Below, one piece after another: positions 57,501 to 64,000 of a stretch of 64,000 bases of DNA. The notes beneath the pieces were generated by a model. The model was not told where the DNA came from and ran no database searches. It worked only from the letters and a program-made list of their open reading frames with translations. The first letter of the stretch is position 1, and every line of letters starts with the position of its first letter. The translations under genes and the position numbers were made by a program. The stretch comes from Eulemur rufifrons. Taxonomy: Eukaryota > Chordata > Mammalia > Primates > Lemuridae. The stretch spans positions 8,314,001-8,378,000 of the forward strand of contig NC_091006.1 of NCBI RefSeq assembly GCF_041146395.1, written 5' to 3'.

Positions 57501-57974
57501 AAGAAAAAAGGCCTACTGCAGAAGAGGAATAATATAAACACAAAGCCCACCAAATAATCACTCCTTTCCTAAAACAGTTTACCAATTTCCCCACGTCTCC
57601 AGGTGCCCCAACAGTAGATGTCTCCTGAAGAGGTATCTTACAGAACTCAAACTGTTACAGAGTTATAATGTCTAAGCACCTACAACATACAGTAAAGGTC
57701 TTCCTCACCTACACATGGAGTCTCTTACAAGTGGCAGTAAGAGGCATTGTGCCTGATATTGCAGTGACTTCCTAAATAATACCTCCACCTACAGTTTCTC
57801 CCTTTCAAACTAACGCTGTATTTTATCATTGAAATAATCTTCCTGTATCATAAGAATCATAGACTCTCTAGTTAAAGAAACTCCTCTACAATCACATGGT
57901 CCAAACTCTTACTTTATAGATGAGGGACCTAAGGCCAAGAGAGGTTAAAAGAATAAGTGACCAAATCATATTAA

Positions 57975-58560
57975 TGTCATTCCTCTCCTCAAAAACCTTC
58001 AGATAAATTCCCAACTCCTTAGCATGGCATTCAAAGCCCTTCACAACCTGGCCTCGACCTACCTATTGAACCTCATCTCTTCTAGTCTCCCCTGAAACCC
58101 CTTGCAAAACCCTTCCTTTGGCAAGGGTGGACCTTGGGAAGACCTCAGGAGGACGGAACCTGCTGTTGGAGCCAGTTTCAGATTTTACCCTTGGTGAAAA
58201 CTATTACAATACCCTGAAGAGTAGGACCATCCCAGACAAAGGTCAGGCTAAAGCATATATTCCAGCAAGGTCAAAAAGACAGAAAAAAGGTGAGTTTCAA
58301 GCAACAGAAGAAATCCAGGGTCTCAAAATTAGAGTGCTATCAGGTAGATTCCAATCCGAATGGTTTCTTCTCTATCTCCTGCACTTAGGCTACTTGGCCT
58401 CACTCTGGTGTTTTCCCGGAGTGCCCCTGCACCTTCCTCTCCAACCTTTGCACATTCACTTGTTCAGAAAGCCTTCCCTGGCCAGCCTAGCCCATAGGGC
58501 AGCTCTCCTGCCTCCAAACTCCCAAAGCCCTCACTGTCCATGACACTTGATGGCTGGTGT
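57975..58560. mobile_element. L2 fragment split by the right inverted repeat arm
   Basis: L2-like text before (tggcattcaaagcccttcac) and after (cctttgcacattcacttgtt) the arm at 58118-58347. Confidence 0.5.
58118..58347 (+). repeat. Inverted repeat of unknown origin, right arm
   Basis: Same element as 56805-57060 on the + strand (ARVDLGKTSGGRNLLLEPVS, GENYYNTL, IPDKGQAKAYIPARSK), without the long poly-A interruption. It sits inside an L2 fragment, whose text continues on both sides. Confidence 0.75.
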
Positions 58561-58789
58561 TATAGGGAAATTTTTCAATTAGCAACAGTTGTACCTTGGA
58601 TAAATCTCATTGGCTATGACACTGCCACTGTGCAAAACTGGCCAGTGTTACGTTACATGCATTACGTTACATACATGATTTACATGTTTATCGATCTTAT
58701 TACCTCTCACCCCACCTAGACTTTAACCTACTTAAAGGCAAGAGGTTCTGTTTATATTTCTCCACAGCCCCCAGCTGGACCTAAGCGTG

Positions 58790-58990
58790 ACTGTGGACGT
58801 TTACTGAGCACCTCCAGTATGTAAGTCGCTGTTCTAGGGGTTGTGCCTATGTTATTTCATTTGATCCTCTTAACTTTCTCACAAATGAGAAAACTGAGGC
58901 TCAGAAAAGATGAATAAACCATGGAGGTCACACAAGTAAAAACTGGCTGAGCCATGACAGAATCCAGGTCCCTCAGCCTCCAATACACCT
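58790..58990 (+). mobile_element. MIR SINE
   Basis: MIR core text (actgaggctcagaaaagatg) with the usual flanks. Confidence 0.55.
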
Positions 58991-59629
58991 AGAGCCATAA
59001 GCCATGCTGCCTCTGGCCCAGCTGGTGCCTTGCAAGGGGCAGGTGCCAGAACTGCACACAGACTTATCGAGCCACTCCCAGGGCCAGGCAGAGGGCCAAG
59101 GTACACATGACAACGGAACAGAGCAAACCTGATGCTCCCTTCCTCTGAAACGTACATTTCGGTTTCCCTGGGTTACTGCAAGGTCTTCTTGGCTTCCTGG
59201 CATTGACACTTCACCTGGTGCCAATTTAGGCAGTAGCCCCACTCTTTTCCACGGGTGCTTATCTGGGAGCCCTGACCAAATAAATGGGTGAGACATCAGG
59301 AAACAAAGGGCCAGATTCCTCTGAAGCAGAGTCAGAAAAGTGATTCTTGAGCAACTGACTCTCTGGGAAGGAGCCCCTCCCTGTGGCCACCCAGTTTCAG
59401 CTCCCGTGTTTTCCTTTCAGGGCCTGTCAGGCAACTTTGGGGTTGCGGGGACAAGACTTTTGCCAATAAACCCTGTTGAACAGAGCCACACTGGAAGAAG
59501 CCCTGACACCTTGCAAACCCCAGGTCAGCAGGAGGACCTGTCTCTGTGCTGACTCACCCTGACCCAGGGCCACATCCCCCACATGCCCAGGTGGACGCAC
59601 GTCTCAGAAAGTGGGCTTCTCTACTCTGG

Positions 59630-60110
59630 TGGCAACAGCTACCACTTACTGAGTGCCTACTGTTTGCCAGGCACTATACCTGCTGCTTTAAATGTTTTTT
59701 CTCAATTAATCCTTGTTAACATTCTGTGGACTCCACGGTCCAGTGCAGTAGGTAAGGACACCTGACTGAGGTCGAACTGTCCACGTTCAGAATCTCAGCT
59801 CCACCACTTAAGAATTCCATTAACAAGGGCATGCTGCTTCGCTTCTCTGTGCCTCCATTTCCTCATCTGAAAAATGACAACTATAATAGTGCCTAATCTC
59901 TAAAGATGTATGAGGATTAACTGCGCTGATGTGTGAAGTGCTCACTACATTAGCTGTTATAATTATTAGATGTTACAACTATCATCTCCATCCTACAGAC
60001 ATAACAGTTGAGTCTTAGAGAGCTTAAGTCAATTGCCCAAGGTCACACAGCTAAGTGTGGATTTAAATCCAGGTCCAGCCAGTCTGACTCCAAAGGCGCT
60101 GAACACCTAG
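59630..60110 (+). mobile_element. Cluster of MIR fragments
   Basis: Several MIR-like blocks in a row (gagtgcctactgtttgccag, ccatttcctcatctgaaaaa, ttgcccaaggtcacacagct). Confidence 0.5.
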
Positions 60111-60261
60111 TGCCTGAAGCCCCTCTCCCTTCCTCCCTCCTTCCTCCATCCTCCCTCTCTCCCCACAAACTCTCCCTCTGTCTCAGGCTGAACTGTACTT
60201 TGGGAGCAGCTGGGCTGGTCAAAGAGCTACAGTAGGACCCAGGTTAGAATTAAGTTCCCAT

Positions 60262-60349
60262 GTCTACGGCCATACCACCCTGAATGCGCCTGATCCCATC
60301 TGATCTCAGAAGCTAAGCAGGGTCGGGCCTGGTTAGTACTTAGATGGCA
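60262..60349 (+). pseudogene. 5S rRNA retrocopy, 3'-truncated, with perfect target-site duplication
   Basis: Matches the first roughly 88 of 121 bases of 5S rRNA from gtctacggccataccaccct on, including aagctaagcagggtcgggcc and tggttagtact, with a few substitutions. It is flanked on both sides by the 14-base direct repeat gaattaagttccca (60247-60260 and 60350-60363). There is no poly-A tail. It is not expected to be a working 5S gene, because the 3' third is missing. Confidence 0.9.
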
Positions 60350-60377
60350 GAATTAAGTTCCCAGGGTCATCTTGTAG

Positions 60378-60985
<608 letters not shown>

Positions 60986-63900
60986 ATGTGGAGACTGGGA
61001 AATTCTCACTCACTCTACTCCCAGTGATTTAACACAAGCGACATCAGGCTAAAATGAATATCAAGGGCAGTATTGAAGGCAGAAAGAAGTCACAAAGGGG
61101 CATCATGAAGCCTTAAGAATGGGGGGAGGAGGGGAGCTGCGCAGCTTTGGTGCCTCTGTGTGGCAGAGGGGACATGAGACTAGTGTACCAGCCTCAGATG
61201 AAAGTGCGGCACCCACCGGTCTGAGCACTTCTTGTGCATCTTTCTCCCGACCCCACCCCCTTAACTACTGCCCAACACCCTGGTCTGAGTGGACGGAAGT
61301 CATGGTAGTTCCCCGGAGACAACTCTGCAGGGCCCAAACTGCCCTGCCACGTCCCTGCTAATGCCATCTCACTGCTGCTAGTGTTCTCAGGAACAGACAA
61401 CAGCTCCCATTTCAGGTCCCCCAGAGAACACGCACTCCTTCTCCACCTCTGGGTGTGTCTGAGGCCATGCTTTTGTACCTTGAGCGGCTGAGGGACAATC
61501 ACGGTTGCCATCCCCACCACATTCCCTGTGACAGCGTTTCCCAAGGAGCCCAGTGTCCTACCTGCCATGGTCACCGTGCCCTGAAAGGGAGAGTCAGAAA
61601 GCGGCAAGGGGCTGGACGCCCGCCCCACTCTCCTCCAGCAGCCGCTGCGGCATCTGAGGCCGCCTGTCTGGTTCTGAGAGCTCCCAGAGGCTCACACTAG
61701 TGAGAGAGAGCCCGGTACTGGGGGCATTAGCCCCAGAAAGCCTGGCTCAACAAAAGACAAACTATTATAGCTCCTGAGGGCAGAGATCAGACATGATTTA
61801 TCTTTGAAAATTCAGCACCTGGCCCTTGGTAGGTACATGACAAATATTAGTGAAACTGAAGTGTTTTTAAAGGTCGGAATGCTTAAATATTACTTAGAAA
61901 CCAGCCACAAATCTGACCAGTGTCCTGCATGTCAATGGGCCTCTAATCTTCCCGGAACAGGATGATACTTCTGTCACAGAAACTATAAAATTCTCTGGGT
62001 CCTACCCACAAATCCAAAGGTGGCAATGGCTAAATAATCAACATCTAATTTCTGAGAACTGACCTCACACTGTTCAGGAAGGCCTGGGTGTTTCATCCTC
62101 CACCGCCCCACCCTCTCACCTGATGCACACCCAAGAATAAAACAAGGCGGATTTCAGCCTAGATTAAGGAGATTTCTAGCATCTTATCAGCCTCTGACAA
62201 GTTACCAGTACATTGCACAAAAGGCAGACACAGAGGGACAGCAAACTCAGCTCCTAAATCACTTCCTCTCAGCATCAACTGCCATTGGCCCCACACACCG
62301 AGCCACATGCACACACATGCAGACACAGGGACGCATGTAATACCCTCACACACAGTCACAGCACCCGCCCTGAACTCTTAAGTGGCAGCGACATACAAGA
62401 CATTAGGACATCACACAGGTTCACATATGTGTTATCGGAGCTCCCCAGACAATTTTAATCAAACCATAAGAATGTGACCCCGTCCCACCCTTCACCATAC
62501 TACGAATGCTGGAGCGAGAACATGCACGTGTGTCTCCTTGTGCCCTGTGTGTTCTGTCAGGTTCTACGTAGGAAGGGAGAATACGAAGCAAAGACGCTGA
62601 TGTCTATGGAAAGAATTCCCTGCCATTTGTTTCAGGGAACTACAGGCAGGAAATAGCCAGGAAATTTATTTAAACAATCACAGCCTACTCCGGAAACTGA
62701 ATGTTATGCTCGGGACAGGTTGTAGCGGGAGGTGGGACAACAGCAAGAGAAGCCATGTCACCACTGAAACACGTGCAACGGCAAGGAAACCAGCAGCTGG
62801 GCCCTCCTTCCCCAGGGGCAAGGGGGGCTCCTGGCTCCAGAGATTCCTCACCACACCCGCAGTGGACATCTTCAGCCACGGAAACACAGAGCTGCTCACG
62901 AAGAGACACGAATTGAACGTACAACCTGCTCGTTTGGGGGACGCGGGCACGTATGACAGAAAAAAGCAGCATTCAGGTCTGTCCTGCAGCTGCCCCTGCC
63001 TTCCCGCTGCTAATCACAGAATCAGAACTTGAGAACACTAAAGATTATCTCACTCAAATTCAATAGCTACAGATACGGAAACTCCAGTCCAGAGTGGGCA
63101 AGTGACTTTCTCACAGTAACAAAGCAAGTTGGTAGCTTTGCTGACACAGAACCGGATCTCCTCACTCCCAGCCCAGGCCCCTCCCCCGCTTCTGGATCTT
63201 CCTGAGGGCAGAGTGTGTGTGAGCATCCAAAAAGCAAACTGCATGGAACTCTCTGATGTCCCCGCCCATGACAGGGGATCAGCCCTCCAACCGTGCTCAT
63301 GGGTGAGGTGGAAGGAGAAAGATTCGTATTTCGTCCTGTTTACCTGCACTGCCCGCCCGGGACCCTCAGGGAGCCTGACCCTCCATTTCAGGAAAGATGG
63401 GGATGCATGAAGACTGCCGGTGGCAGGATCCCCTTCACATCCCAGGCTGCAACTCCACTGCTCCCCACCCGCTGCTCCCGGCAGGTCCCCACGCTTGCTC
63501 TTGAGCAGACCCAGGGGAAGCCGCTCTACCTCCAGGGCAGAAGGCCAGAGCCCCAGAGGAGCACCTCTCCCCCTCTGCCCATCCCCCACCCAGCACCAAA
63601 CCACACAGAGGTCCCTACCCAGCTGGGAAGCCCCCCCAGGGGGCTGGGAAGACCCCCCAGGGGACAGGGAGAGAAGTGAAACCCATACCTGGCGGGGAGG
63701 GGAGGGGAGAGAAGCAATGCAGGGTGAGAGGCAAATGTGAGTAAGAGTCGCTGCCTCCAAACGCCTCCTCTGGCATAAAGGCAGCACCGTTTCCTCCATG
63801 CTCGGTCCTGCTCCCTACGGCTCCAAGAGCCCAGAGAAAGAAAGAGGCAAAAACTACCTTGCTAATCTCACAGAGGAGCAAGACCCACACTGCGGTGACT

Positions 63901-64000
63901 GGAGAAGCCAAGATTCCATTCCCTTCCAGAACCCAGACATCGGCCTCAAGTCAGTAGGTCTCAAACGTCAGTGAGAAATTCTGCTTTCAGTCGTTCCAAG
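60986..64000. other. Unassigned intergenic sequence at the right end
   Basis: Moderately GC-rich, with a MIR-like piece at about 63030-63180. Long open frames occur on both strands (for example 63050-63799 on the minus strand), but none shows recognisable domains or supported exon borders. In human, CXCL17 and LIPE lie beyond CEACAM1. No exon of either was recognised here. Confidence 0.4.

Noticed and set aside
61194..61628. Minus-strand frame with a possible ATGGCAG|gtagg first exon near 61565
   Set aside because: A good start context and donor in isolation, but no downstream exon or known protein could be linked to it.
63050..63799. 249-residue open frame on the minus strand
   Set aside because: Pro/Ser/Gly-rich in a GC-rich stretch and overlapped by other open frames. 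No domain, homologue or splice context was recognised, and a MIR-like piece lies inside it.

Overview
The window is nuclear DNA of a primate, most likely a strepsirrhine (lemur or loris group). The younger Alu copies (about 17.2, 30.4 and 49.5 kb) carry the right-arm and linker variant that I associate with lemur Alus, next to old L1, MIR, L2 and MER5-type debris and (CA)n tracts. It holds part of the carcinoembryonic-antigen (CEACAM) cluster: two head-to-tail genes on the + strand. No prokaryote-style features and no tRNA genes were seen.

Gene 1 (about 3.39-14.29 kb) reads as five coding exons: leader 64 nt, N 360 nt, A 279 nt, B 255 nt and a 92-nt terminal coding exon. All junctions are phase 1. 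They join into an open frame of 349 residues with the N-A-B-GPI layout of human CEACAM6/8.

Gene 2 (about 26.65-47.62 kb coding, locus extending to about 52.4 kb) reads as twelve coding exons: leader, N, four A-B pairs, a fifth A-type exon and a GPI-type terminal exon. The frame is 976 residues. Three A-B pairs are practically identical and sit in about 2.78-kb tandem units. Downstream lie remnants of a CEACAM1 cytoplasmic tail (a 32-nt exon and a final exon with one intact ITIM and one frameshifted ITIM). A roughly 1.8-kb stretch follows that I recognise as the CEACAM1 3' UTR, ending in a poly(A) signal. The gene therefore sits on a CEACAM1 backbone, but its former transmembrane exon stops at the same point as the GPI exons of human CEACAM5/6. 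Gene 1 has the same stop.

Layout: 0-1.85 kb, L1 3' end and unassigned sequence; 1.85-3.4 kb, upstream region duplicated at 25.1-26.65 kb; 3.4-14.3 kb, gene 1 with a large antisense L1 before the last exon; 14.3-15.6 kb, flank shared with 53.3-54.6 kb, including a dead A exon; 16-18.6 kb, ERV remnant with an env fragment; 18.8-19.3 kb, inverted copy of a piece of gene 1 intron 2; 19.3-25.1 kb, intergenic repeats; 25.1-52.4 kb, gene 2; 52.4-64 kb, intergenic, with L1, L2 and MIR debris, an inverted repeat pair of unknown origin and a 5S rRNA retrocopy with perfect target-site duplications.

Both proteins should be GPI-linked surface glycoproteins with the same kind of N domain for homophilic or microbial contacts. 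Their N exons differ at 14 codons and every change is amino-acid altering, while no synonymous change is seen. The locus looks like a recent arms-race region shaped by tandem duplication, recombination involving L1 and positive selection.
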